A stretch of 64,000 nt of DNA from Tolypocladium sp. Sup5 PDA-1. Lineage: Eukaryota > Ascomycota > Sordariomycetes > Hypocreales > Ophiocordycipitaceae. Position numbers and translations under genes: made by a program. Numbering within the stretch: position 1 is the first letter of the stretch; every line of letters starts with the position of its first letter. Positions 10,047 through 20,714 of this stretch are shown piece after piece. The stretch covers positions 310,001 to 374,000 of the forward strand of contig JPHH03000014.1 in NCBI GenBank assembly GCA_000750105.3, written 5' to 3'. The notes under the pieces are model-generated. The model was not told the DNA's origin. It did not search any database and saw only the letters and a list, made by a program, of their open reading frames with translations.

Positions 10047-13000
10047 GTTGAAGGTATTAAGGGGGATTGTTAAGTGTACAAGGACAACGAGTGTAACTGG
10101 CAAGCGAGTGGATGAGGAAGAAGGGAGAAGAAAGGCTCCTGGGAGAGCGAGACGGGCGGTCGGCTTTATGTACGTCGACTGTTGGCGGCTCTCTCTCCCT
10201 CCCTCTCCAGTGCAAACTTACACTGCCCAGATGCCAGCCTGGGGCCGACTCGTCGTCTCCAGACTCTCCACACGCCCCCCTCGATCCACCCGCAATCGAC
10301 GGCTCTGGGGCAGAGCAAATGGGGGAGGAGCAGCAGCCGTCGGGTTGTCGGTCCACGACCGGCACAAGGAGAATACTCGAGGAAAGGGGGGTGCGGATAG
10401 AGCCACAAGGGCCGCAGGGGGCCGACCCAGGCGCGGAGCATCGCAGTGGCCTGTCGCCATGATTGGGGGTGGCGACGTGTGGCGGTCATCACTTGCAAGG
10501 TTGCAAGGCTTGATTGCTGCAGAGAATCCTTAACTCCCCTGCCATGATTGCATGGCTGGGCTGGCACTTTACCGCATTCGCCAACACGCCCGAGCAGCCG
10601 AGACGAGGATCGACGGCCGGCCGCCGGCGAATGAGACGTGCGTTCGGTGGACGACGCCCAGCGAGAAGGGCTCAAGGGCTATCAGTAGTACGGACGTACT
10701 TATTCCAGGACAGAGCCAAGAGAGCCTGGTAGCCTGGCCTGGCTGAACAAGCGCACAGGATGGACAGGTACCTTACCTTGCTTACTCGTAGGTGGTGGGC
10801 TTCGGCCGGCAGGACATGGCATGGCATGGCATGGCATGACATGTGAAAGGGCCGGCCTGGTGCGAGTCTTCTCAGTGACCTGCACTCTCGGCGGATCCCC
10901 TGGCCACATGGGAAATGAGTCTGCAGAGCATTCGGTCAGCGGTGGATTACATTCGATGCCAAAGTCGAGCCGGCCCAGCAGAATGGTCGAGTGGTAGCGC
11001 TGCTGCGCATCATCATCATGGCGGTGGCCCGGCCGAAATCCGCCTTGTGCTCGGATCTGTGCCATTTGGCATTGACACAGGCGCCAAGCCCCTCGCCGAG
11101 CCGGGCAATTCCATAAACCACTTGTACTTTGTACTCGTACACACTCGCTGTCGTCGAAGCCATCGTCGCTGGCTGGGGGCAGCGACCAAAAGAACCACGG
11201 GGATGGGGGAGGTCTCCAGCTGCCTGTGTTGCCATCTGGGGCCGCTGGTGACTGGGTTCAGGTGGGCAAGGCAGGTGCTGGTGCAAAGCTGCCCCTCCAT
11301 CCCACTTTCAGTTTCCACTCCAGTGGGAGCGCCACAGCGGCGTCGCTTTCCACTTTCATACAAAGTACGGAGTACGAAGTACGGAGTACTTCATCCTTCG
11401 TGCTCCCTACTCGTACGTCCGTGTACGAACTATATGGTACATCGTGACCGCCAATCTTTGCCCGTAGAAATGCAACGGAAGATTCCAGCACTTGTTGGCA
11501 TGGCAGCCGACAGTCGCTGCAGCAGAGGGCGCTTGCGATGGCAATGAGCTGCGCCTGCCCTCATGTCGCGAGGTCGACAACCTGATGAAAGGGCGCACCC
11601 TGCTATTACAGGCGCTTCGGTCGCGTGCCAGCTCGGCAGGCGCCGGGCTGTGACATGCCTTGGCAGCACATCTGGGTGGCTTATTAGCCGCCAGGCGCCA
11701 GAGATTTCTGCCCTGTACAGACAAGGGAAGCCAACCTTACCTAGGTATGGACTACCTCCTCTATGGTTTCCACGAGCACATTACGGTATTTGACAGCCTC
11801 ATCAGCGCTTCCCTTTACTCGCGAAACGAGACGGAATAAGGGCCAAGTATAAACAGGTATTCCGCACCAAGTTGTTTGCGCGCTAGACAGCAATTGTATT
11901 TTCAGAGCAGCACCCACAGCCCGGGGAACCCGCGTCGGGGAAGCTGGCCAACGGGCTCGGGGGAGAAGTGGGCAGAAGGATCGCCCAGTCGATCAACTAA
12001 AATACGAGTAGTTACTACGGATAGCCCGTAGTTACCAAGTCCCTACATACGAGTACATACGTACCGGTACGGACTAGTATTCGTACCTTCGAACCGAGTC
12101 ACGAGCTGGCCAACTCGGGAACGCGGTCCGTAGGCATGAGTGTGCGCGTCCTGTTTAGGATGCCTTGAGGCTTTGTGCGCAGTTGTGAGAACGTCAGAAC
12201 TCGCAAGTGCACACACGGGACAGGATGCAGCAGGATGCAGCGCCAGCCCGCTCGCTGGCGGCGCCAGTGGTGAAAATCCTTTCCCAGGCCTCGGAGCTCT
12301 CATCAACGTCTTTGTTCAGTTTGTCGTCGCCCGCTTCGCTCACGAGACGGGCCATCGACGGCGCCATCAACCCAATTTGTCAACCAATAGGCCTACCTAC
12401 CTAGTGGTCGCACTGGCGAGGCCCGCGGTTCCATTCGCCCATCCTTCCACCAACCACTACTTCGTACAGCACCGTCGCCACCGACGCCAACCCGAGCAGC
12501 CGAGCCAGCACCTTGACGACACACCCCTCGGGGGCGCCCGTCCGGGGTTGCCAGGGCGGCGCAATTTCCCCCGCTGCCTTGCTTGTGCTCGCTGTTGGCT
12601 GCGCGGGATGGCCATCTTGCCCCTACAAGCCTGGCTGCTGATCCATTTATTCCCCAATCATGGGCCCCGCGCCGTCGGCGCATCGCCATACCTGGAAATT
12701 GCTCTGCAGGTCCTGTGTCATGCGTGGGAGACGACGGCAAGAGCTCATGTTTGCCGATGACGGTACGGAATATTACAGCAAGTTCCAATGGGCTTCGGAC
12801 CGCTCGTTTGGCTGCCTGCGAAAACTACGGAAGGGGTCTGGCTCTGCTCTGCTCGAGAACAAGCCGCTGTTGCAGATTTGATTGACGCATTGCCGCATCA
12901 GGCGTGACGTGCAGAATATCAACATCTCTTATCCGTCATCCGGGGAAACCTGGAGTTACCACGGTCCACGGGGCAAAGCTGGGAATGGTTGCCCCCGTTC

Positions 13001-13977
13001 CTAGCTGCTCCGTGCTCGATCGAGTCTCTCTATCGGGGTCCATTGTCTTCTTGTTGGTTTCCCCTTTCCCACCGCTGGCGGTCGCCTGTTGCTTTAGGTA
13101 CCTACCCACCTAGGTATGCAGTGGACTATGGAGTACAATAGCGATCTGCCCGAGTTCTAGCGGGCTGCATTGGTGGGGGCTACCCTTCCTCCAGTCAGGG
13201 GTCTGTATTGACAGCTTCAGTGGCGTCCAACTCTTGTGCATCGGTTCGATCGGTCGTTGGCACTTGGCAGGAAATAAACGAGGAGAGATGGTGCGCAGTT
13301 GGCAGGCAAGGCAGGGGACATACAGTATAGTACGAAGTATCCCTGGTGGCAATCGTCATACGTAGGTACCTAAGTACGGTAGCTAATACTTCGTACTCGC
13401 CCGTATCATATAGGGTAGCTGGCTGCAACCCGGAAGACCGCATCACGAGTTGACGAGCTTGTCGTCTATGCATTAATATCCTGCGGCAAATCGCGTCTAC
13501 GTCTTTGGCTGGCGTGACCCATTCAATCTTTCTCTGATTCGTCTGCTCACATAATCGTACGTGGCGAGAGCGTGCACCCTTGGCATTACCGGTCTTGTGC
13601 GTTTCAACTTCAATGCACTTTAACATCACGGCGCGCTCATACGAATACACCATTCCGTTATTGACCTTGCCTCTGTACCTTCGGTTCGAGGCGTCCGTTC
13701 TTGGCCTTGCCCTAAAGGCACGTTGACATTCGCCAAGTGCAATTTGACTTCCCGAGGGCGTCGCATACACTTCCAGCCTACTATAGGTAGGTTAGGTAGG
13801 TACCTTACGTGAGGCACTTTACTACTCCGTGCAAGTCATCGCGTTGGGCAACATGTACGCCTCCGGTCAACGATTCCATGCCCAGGCGTCCATGTGCCCG
13901 GTGCTCGCCACGGCTACACCGTGGCGAGACACAGGCAAAGCAGAGCAGAGCTTAACACGCCCGGCGCACGCGCTCAC
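10047..13977. other. Large gene-poor spacer with simple repeats and GTAC motifs
   Basis: About 3.9 kb without a gene I can support. It contains a CATGG pentamer repeat (10815-10843), palindromic GTAC/ACGGAGTAC motifs (11364-11391, 13320-13400) and TACCTAGGTA-like motifs (near 13095-13120 and 13780-13810). Open frames in this stretch have atypical composition and no motif. The promoter and 5'UTR of the CFEM gene should lie at the left end. Confidence 0.5.
10815..10843. repeat. CATGG pentanucleotide microsatellite
   Basis: Four perfect CATGG units followed by a CATGA and a partial unit. It lies in gene-free DNA. Confidence 0.9.
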
Positions 13978-14831
13978 TCAGCTCCATCGCTCATAGTCCG
14001 GAAAGTACCGGTCGTGTATCCTTTGGGCGTACTCGACCAAGGTCTGGTGGCCTCTCACGATCTTTGCTGTGACGGGAGCCCTGTACAGCGCGGTCAGCCA
14101 TTGCGCCGAGAGGGGCGGTTATGAACCAGGACGGTTCGAAGCACCCACGCGTCGCACACCAGCGCGCCAACGATGAAGCCATACACAGTTGCGTCCGCCT
14201 CTGTAGGCTCCGGGCCGCCGAGGATCCAGAAAGGCTCGGCGCGGCCCATCGACGGCTTCGACGACTTCGACTCGGCCAGCAAGGCGTCGAGGCTTTCCCA
14301 AACCTCCTCCTTGAAGACGAGCACCTCGTCGCCGGTCAAGCGCCCCGTGCCCTGCCCGTAGAGCGCGCTCGCGACGCCGCGGTACGCGAGCCACCCGACG
14401 AGGAGCTGCAGCGGCCAGGGCACGGCGGCGAGGACATTGGACCGCATCACGGCGTAGTTGTCGCACCACTTCTCGCGCGTGCCGTAGAAGTAGACCCTGT
14501 CCTCCATCATGGCGCGGACGGCGAGGTCGTGCGCCCTCTGCGCAGGCGTCAGGCTCGCGTTGGCATCGCCGAGGACGCCGTTGTCGACGAGGGCGCGGAT
14601 GATGAGCGTCGAGTCACCCATGGTCTCCGTCGCGCCAGCGCTGCGCATCTCGACGTAAGGGATCTTGCCCATGGGCGCGGACCGGGGCGAGCCGCCGCCG
14701 AGGCGGTAGGGGATTCCGTCGAAGCGTAGCCTGGCCTCGAGCTTGTTGACAAAGGGGGGCCAGACGTATGAGTTTGTGGGGGGAGAGCCGCGGCAGACGG
14801 TGATGGAGGGAGCGTCGTGAACGTCGGACAT
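13978..14831 (-). CDS. Glutathione S-transferase/metaxin-like protein (FAXC type)
   Basis: Exons 14831-14149 and 14080-13978 (intron of 68 nt) give 261 aa. The N-terminal thioredoxin-like half contains WPPFVNKLEARLRFDGIPY and the cis-Pro region MGKIPYVEM; the following MGDSTLIIRAL matches the Glu/Asp-Ser-Thr/Ser glutathione-side loop of GST-like folds. The C-terminal helical half carries FWILGGPEPTEADATVYGF, typical of the metaxin/failed-axon-connections branch. The intron falls after CDA, and exon 2 ends in HDRYFPDYERWS. The function in fungi is unclear: GST-like folds of this branch act in detoxification or at mitochondrial membranes. There is no transmembrane tail. An in-frame ATG at 14933 would extend the N-terminus by 34 residues without family support. 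Confidence 0.82.
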
Positions 14832-15985
14832 GGCTGCTGGTGCTGCGTTGCGGTGTGTTGGTAGGTTAGGTACGGTATTCAGTGCCCGGGCAGCGATTAC
14901 GTCTCTCTCGTCCACTCTGAAAAGGTACCCCAAAAGTCAAAGAGAAATGCGACGATGGTCGACGCGGTGGAGGCGAGAGGGCCTTGTTGAGTTGCCTATC
15001 CGCCCACAGCTGAGGAAGGATTCACGGTGCAAGCGGCTGACATGGCTGGGAGGTTGTGAACTTGTGGCTGCAGCCTGCAGGGGACGTTATTATGACGTTG
15101 GCAAGGTTGGCTACCGTTGACTTCCAACGACAGTGTTGCTCCAATCAATCGCAGCGTTGACTGAACATTCCACGGGCAGAGAGCTGCGACGACAGCCAAT
15201 GCGGCCTGAAGTCTCGCGCCAGCGATCCTCTCGCGCGTCGGACGCTGAAGCCACCTACCGCTGAGGAAGGGGGGTCAATGGCGATTGACGCGTCGCATCC
15301 AGGATCCGGCACGCCGAGGCATCAATTATCCGCCCGTCGATTGGACATGCGTCCCGTCCGTCTGCGATCTCATAATCTCATACCAAGCAGACACAAGGTA
15401 GGGCAACTGGCGCCGTCTCGGAGAAGAAGGGCAGAGAGACCAGATGATGAAAAGGGTGGCAGGCAGCCCAAAGGTCGCTGGCCGGTGCATTAATAATTGG
15501 CGAGGCAATATCCACTGCTCAAGAGTCCAAAGGGAGAGCCCCATCTTGCTGGAGTCATTTGCTGGGCATTTCGTCTTGGACCTTCCGTACTATGGCCAGT
15601 CGGCCCTTTTCACCGGCGTTTGAGGCCCGCGATGCTCTACGTACGGACGACAGTCACCCTCATTGCCTAGCTGTAGCTTCAGCCAAGGTGGGGCACAAGG
15701 GCAGCGCAGGAGATGCAACTCGATTCAACACTGACAAGACTTGTTTGGTCGCGGGAATTGCCTTACTTGGGTGTGACCATGGTTCTAGAATTATTAATGT
15801 TATGGTTTTGCGCATTCGAGGCTAGCCGCCGGGCTTGAATACATACACATGCACGCACATACAAAGGCGACGGGAGAGCCTCCGTCGAGAGCGGGTGGTT
15901 TACATTCTCCCACTCTCTAGTTCCTTCATCACACAACCAACCCACGACAACCTACCCAAGTACGTCGCACGGAAATTACAACACA
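14832..15985. other. Divergent intergenic region, no gene seen
   Basis: This lies between the GST-like gene (minus) and the oxidoreductase gene (plus) and should contain both promoters. Pyrimidine-rich DNA just upstream of 15986 (about 15905-15965) resembles fungal promoter tracts. No coding region is supported. Confidence 0.45.
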
Positions 15986-17171
15986 ATGGCGAGCAAGACA
16001 TTCAACGTCGGCGTGGTGGGCTATGGGTAGGTCGAAGCCAGCGCCCCCCTCACTCATGCCGCTCATCATGAAGAATTATGACATGAGAGCTTCATCGACT
16101 CAGCATTGCTGACCACCCGTCAGCCTCTCAGCCAAAGTCTTCCACATCCCCTTCATCGCCACCACCGCGCAGCTCAGGCTCCACAGCATCGTGCAGCGCA
16201 GCCCCAAGTATGGCAACTCTGCGCCCCAGGACCACCCCGAGGCCAAGCACTACACCGATGTCAAGGCGCTGCTGGCTGATCCCGACGTCGACGTCGTGGT
16301 CGTGACGACGCCTCCCGACAACCACTTCGAGCTTACCAAGGCCGCGCTCGAGGCCGGCAAGCATGTCCTGACGGAGAAGCCCTTCGTGCCCACGTCGGCC
16401 GAGGCGGACCAGCTCATCGCCGTGGCCAGCGAGAACAAGCGCCTCATCTGCGTCTACCAGAACCGCCGCTGGGACTCGGACTTCCTGACGGTCAAGCACC
16501 TCCTGGCCAGGGACGTCCTGGGCCGCATCGTCGAGTTCAACACGCACTTTGACCGCTACCGCGCCGTCGCCCCGTCCAACTGGAAGGGCGAGCTGGGCAT
16601 CCCCTCGGGCGGCAGCGCCCTCTTTGACCTGGGCACCCACCTCGTCGACCAGGTCTACACGCTCTTCGGCATGCCCCTGGCCGTGCACGGCCGGCTCCTG
16701 TCGCAGCGCTCCGGCAAGGCCGACCTGTTCAACCCGGACGGCGTGTCGGCCGAGCTGACGTACCCCAACGGCATGCTCGCCCACGTCCGCATCAGCGTCC
16801 TCAGCGCCGAGACGGCCCAGCCTCGCTTCTGGATCCGCGGCTACAAGGGCAGCTTCCACAAGTCGGGCCTTGACACGCAGGAGGACCAGCTCCGGGCGGG
16901 CGGCAAGCCGACGGACCCGGGCTTTGGGCACGAGAGCTCCGACAACATGCGCCTGGTGCTAGTGGACCAGGACGGCAAGATGAGGGAGGGCAAGGTGCCG
17001 GAGCTCGAGCCCGAGACGTATAGGGCCTTTTATGCGGCGTTTGGCAGGGCCGTCGAGAGCGGCAAGGAGTTGGATGTGCCCGTCAAGGCCGGCGAGGCGA
17101 GGGATGTGCTGCGTATCCTCGAGGCCATCTTGGAAAGCGCAAGGACGGGCAGGGACGTTGTCTTTGGCTAG
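15986..17171 (+). CDS. Gfo/Idh/MocA-family NAD(P)-dependent oxidoreductase
   Basis: Exons 15986-16026 and 16124-17171 (intron of 97 nt placed inside the glycine motif) give 362 aa. The N-terminal Rossmann motif is VGVVGYG-LSAKVFHIPF. The conserved EKP triplet is at about residues 98-100 (LTEKPFVPT), and the C-terminal domain has the DLGTHLVDQ helix with the usual active-site His. The family oxidises or reduces sugars, inositols or related polyols, and also includes biliverdin reductase and dihydrodiol dehydrogenase. The closest fungal relatives are annotated generically, so the substrate is unknown. The family placement is strong. Confidence 0.9.
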
Positions 17172-17423
17172 GTACCCGGGTAGGCAGTGAAATCGACGTT
17201 GTGATACATACTCGCCCTCCCCACCGCCTTGAATCGGCAATGACATATTCGTACCTTCCTTACCAAGAGTAAGGTACCTAGGTAGGCAAGAAGTGTCCTC
17301 TACTCCTCCCTCCCCTTATCACAAGAGGCTACCGGCACCTTATGGAAGGAGTAGGGAGTCATTACATTTCAGTTGCCTCCTTTGCTGGCCTGTTTACCTC
17401 TCTCGACCTCCCCTTCTTTTGCC

Positions 17424-19384
17424 ATGACACCTCGCAGCGCCCCGCTCACCATCAACACCGCCATGGAACCTCAACAGGCCCAGGGACTCGGCTATGGCGG
17501 TCCTGGTTCCACGGCCGAAATCGGGAACCGTGTAGCTTCCATGACCTCGGCGGCGCGTCCCCCTGACCGCATATCAACTTGCAAGACGCAGAGACTTTCA
17601 AACAGAAGCAGTGGAGCTGTCACAACGCCCCATCTACGCGCTGGTTCAAGGATTTCGTGTATACATACGTCGTCGCACCCCCAGCCGTCTTCACGACTTC
17701 CAGCTGTGGGCGACAGCCCGTCCTCTGCGGATCTCCCGTCCTCTTTCGAAGACCCGAATGGAATCCCGCACTGGCAGCAGGACGCCCTAGCCTTTGACCT
17801 AGAGACGGGCTGCGTCCCGTGGAACAATGGCAGCGACAATAGGCCGTTCCAATGGCTCCCCTGGACGCTGTTCGGGTCCAAGTTGGAGCACAAGGCGCGC
17901 GATCCGGCTGCCTGCGATTCGATTGGCTATAACATGCGCCCCCAGGGTCCGGCGGCAGGCTTCGTCGGCCGCTTCTTCCTCTTCTTCGTCTACTGCTTTC
18001 TCCTCTCTCTGTGCCACCGGAAGCTTGAGCGCCTTGGGCTTCACTGCAGGACCGAGTCTCCATCTCGGCCCCATCTAGACAGTCGAGCGGATGCCAAGAA
18101 CGAGAATAAGAATGCATCGCTGGCTATGCTCTGGGCAGAGACACTCGTCACCACAGGCGTATGTTTCCTATTGGCGCAAGGGTACTACGGGTACGTTCAG
18201 CAGCAAGCCGAAACACAGATGCGCTCTGACAGGGCACCAGGGTACGAGCGGCGCGGGAGCGCATGGAGCGAGTGAGGCAAACAATCGTCACCCTGGCATA
18301 CTCTTTCATCAAGACGACGACTACCGACAGTGGCATCGGCCATGGCAGGCAAGAGCTCCAAGTGCTGATATAGTAAGCGGATCGCATGCCAAACCGGCAT
18401 TGCCCGTAGTCCTTGGCGGCTGACTAGCACGCAGTGAGTGCCTCGCGCTCCTTGCGGCGTACCCCGTCGCGTTGCTCGAGCAGATGCGCGGCAACACGTG
18501 CGAGCCCGCCATCACGAGATACTGTCAAGACACTTCCAAGGCGCTGAAACGGCTGCGAGATGGGGACGACACCGTCGTTGCCAGTCAGTTCTACAGGAGC
18601 GAGCCATGGGTCATCAGGGGCCGCGGTCATCATCAGTTTGCCACAGTCGAGTACTTTTTCGAGGTCTTTTCCCTCCAACTTCAGCTGGAATTCAGCCGCC
18701 AGTCTATGAGGACGAAGGGGCCCGCGATGACGTCTCAGCAAATCATTTACAACCTCCGCAACCATTTCGAGAATTTCGTGGACCTGGGAAACCTGGACGA
18801 CCGAAGGACGCCGATTATACGTGAGTTTCCCGCGACGGCGTTGGCCAGCCACGAGCGTGAGCGTGAACTGGTTGACACTAACACGTGTCTGCCCAGGCGA
18901 GAACATTGACATGTTGGCGTTGGCGGGTCGGGAATGTGGCATATTCTCCTTCTTGGATGTTGCCCCGATCGCTTTCTTATGGTCTGTCCACCTGGCCGGC
19001 TGGCTCATTGCCATGTACTGCCCGGTGCAGAACTGCGATTGGCTTGTCAGCTGGACCCCCGACGAGTTGAAAGACTCTGGAAGCCTCCAGTTTCCCTCAC
19101 TGAGCATCATGATAGTCATGGCAGTCTTGTCCGTGTTGAGCGCCATGCTGACGACTGTTCTCTCGGAGATGTGGAAAATGTGGGATCCCTTTGGCGCCGG
19201 CACCAACACGCATGCGTGGACTCTGGGTATCGCGAGCGAGATTGACAACATGCTCAACGAGTTTTACGAGTACGACACCAAGGGGCTCATTCGCAAGCAC
19301 GCGTACATGGATCCTTCGGCGTACCTGAATGACGTGGGGTTTGGCGGATGTGGGAGTTCGGGAAACAAGGCCCAGACTGTGTGA
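17424..19384 (+). CDS. Uncharacterised multi-pass membrane protein
   Basis: Exons 17424-18190, 18241-18372, 18435-18820 and 18897-19384 join in consistent phase (introns 50, 62 and 76 nt) to 590 aa. The first about 110 residues are low-complexity Ser/Pro/Thr. Then comes a conserved-looking block with VPWNNGSDNRPFQWLPW. Hydrophobic spans follow: FVGRFFLFFVYCFLLSL, then WAETLVTTGVCFLLAQGYY, ELQVLIYECLALLAAYPVAL, IAFLWSVHLAGWLIAMYC and IMIVMAVLSVLSAMLTTVL, so about five passes. The loop between spans 3 and 4 is about 150 residues. The tail is acidic and ends at TGA 19384. I do not recognise the family. The start is uncertain: 17373, 17424 and 17463 are all in frame. Confidence 0.7.
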
Positions 19385-19559
19385 GGGCAGCGTCTGGAAG
19401 GGCCTCCCATATTGACGCTTGCTGGGGGCAGATGTCATGGGGAGGTGGCGTATCTGCATGATACGGTTTGGTCTGTCGTGTCGTGTTTTAGTGAAGGCGT
19501 GGGATCTCGTGTCTGATTCTCCTCTTGGGACGTAGCTGTAATAACATTATGGGGTGGTT

Positions 19560-20227
19560 ATGGTCAGCCACAAGTTCCCAGCAGACTCATGTGATGCGTG
19601 CCACGGTCTACGGAAGCAGCCAAGGGTGATGAGAGGTAGGATTTGGCACTTTCTGACTTGTGACCTCGACGAGACCAAGGACCGCACTGGCCCGTACGAG
19701 GAGATTGCCCAACACGACATCTTCCTCAACGCCGTAAGTCGTTCCACCCTTCTACATCGTGCTTTGCCAGCTGGCTTCGTCGTGTGCTGAGCCCGAGCTA
19801 ACCGGAGTGCAACAATGCTCCACAGATCTACCTCTCCAAGCCGATCCCGCCGTTTATCAACGACGACCTCCTCTCCCGGGCCGGCCGCAAGCTGGCCGTC
19901 GTCGTCGTCGTGTCCTGCGACACGACGAACCCCCACAACCCCATCCCCATCTACAACATCAACACCACCTTCGACGACCGGACCGTCCCCGTCGCTGTCA
20001 AGGGCGACCAGAACCAGGGCCCGCTGTCCGTCATCAGCATCGACCACCTGCCGTCGATGCTGCCCCGCGAGGCCAGCGAGGCCTTCAGCCAAGGCCTCAA
20101 GGAGTCGCTGCTGCGGCTCGAGGACCGCAAGACGTCGCGCGTTTGGGCCGACGCGGAGAATCTGTTCAACGAAAAGGTTGCGCTACTGCCCGAGGCTCCG
20201 GAAGAGGGATTAGAGTCATGTCTGTAG
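19560..20227 (+). pseudogene. Saccharopine dehydrogenase (L-lysine forming), C-terminal fragment
   Basis: Exons 19560-19733 and 19826-20227 (intron of 92 nt with clean borders) encode 191 aa. The sequence clearly resembles the C-terminal half of fungal LYS1: MRGRIWHFLTCDLDET, EEIAQHDIFLNAIYLSKPIPPF, VSCDTTNPHNPIPIY, LSVISIDHLPSMLPREASEAF. LYS1 is normally about 370-400 aa; the entire N-terminal catalytic domain and the nucleotide-binding glycine loop are absent. Upstream bases 19385-19559 show no trace of them. Another oddity is Val where homologs usually have Asp before SCDTTNPHNP. I infer a truncated duplicate, not the functional lysine biosynthesis gene, which should be elsewhere. The ATG used is simply the first one in frame. 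Confidence 0.65.
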
Positions 20228-20714
20228 GCGGGGGCCGGGCGGCCTGGGTGAGTGGAATAAAGGACGAATAGACTACAAAAGCATGGGCTGTTGCGGGGAT
20301 TCTATTCAGCAGATAGAGATGACGATGAATGTTTCAAACTCATGACTTGGCTCAAACTTGTAGGATGAGCCGCTGTCAGACTGACTACATGCCCTGCCTC
20401 TAGATACACTCCAGTAATGTCGATGCTTGAGAGTCGAGGGGTCAGTTCACCGAGCAGGCACCTACGTATCGCTACTTCGTACGGCGGGCATGAGATGTGT
20501 CGTCTATTCGAGAGAATTGAAGCTTAGGCATTTAACAAGCAATGCCTTCCCAAAATCGCCAGAGACTTCTTTCCATTCACCACCCCCTTGTGTATCTATT
20601 AAGAAAGATTTTTATTGTATTTTGGGAAATCATCGAGACAAAACGACAAGAGATATCAAGAACCCAACATGCCTGCCTAGCATAAAATAACGCCCTTGAG
20701 GCGATGCCCTCTTT
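20228..20714. other. Convergent spacer between the LYS1 fragment and phospholipase B
   Basis: No gene is visible. The stretch becomes A/T-rich toward 20580-20690, as expected for the 3'UTR and polyadenylation region of the minus-strand phospholipase. Confidence 0.4.

Noticed and set aside
12140..12760. 206-codon plus-strand open frame in the gene-poor stretch
   Set aside because: Mixed Cys/His/Pro composition without motif or conserved character; likely a chance frame in GC-rich DNA.
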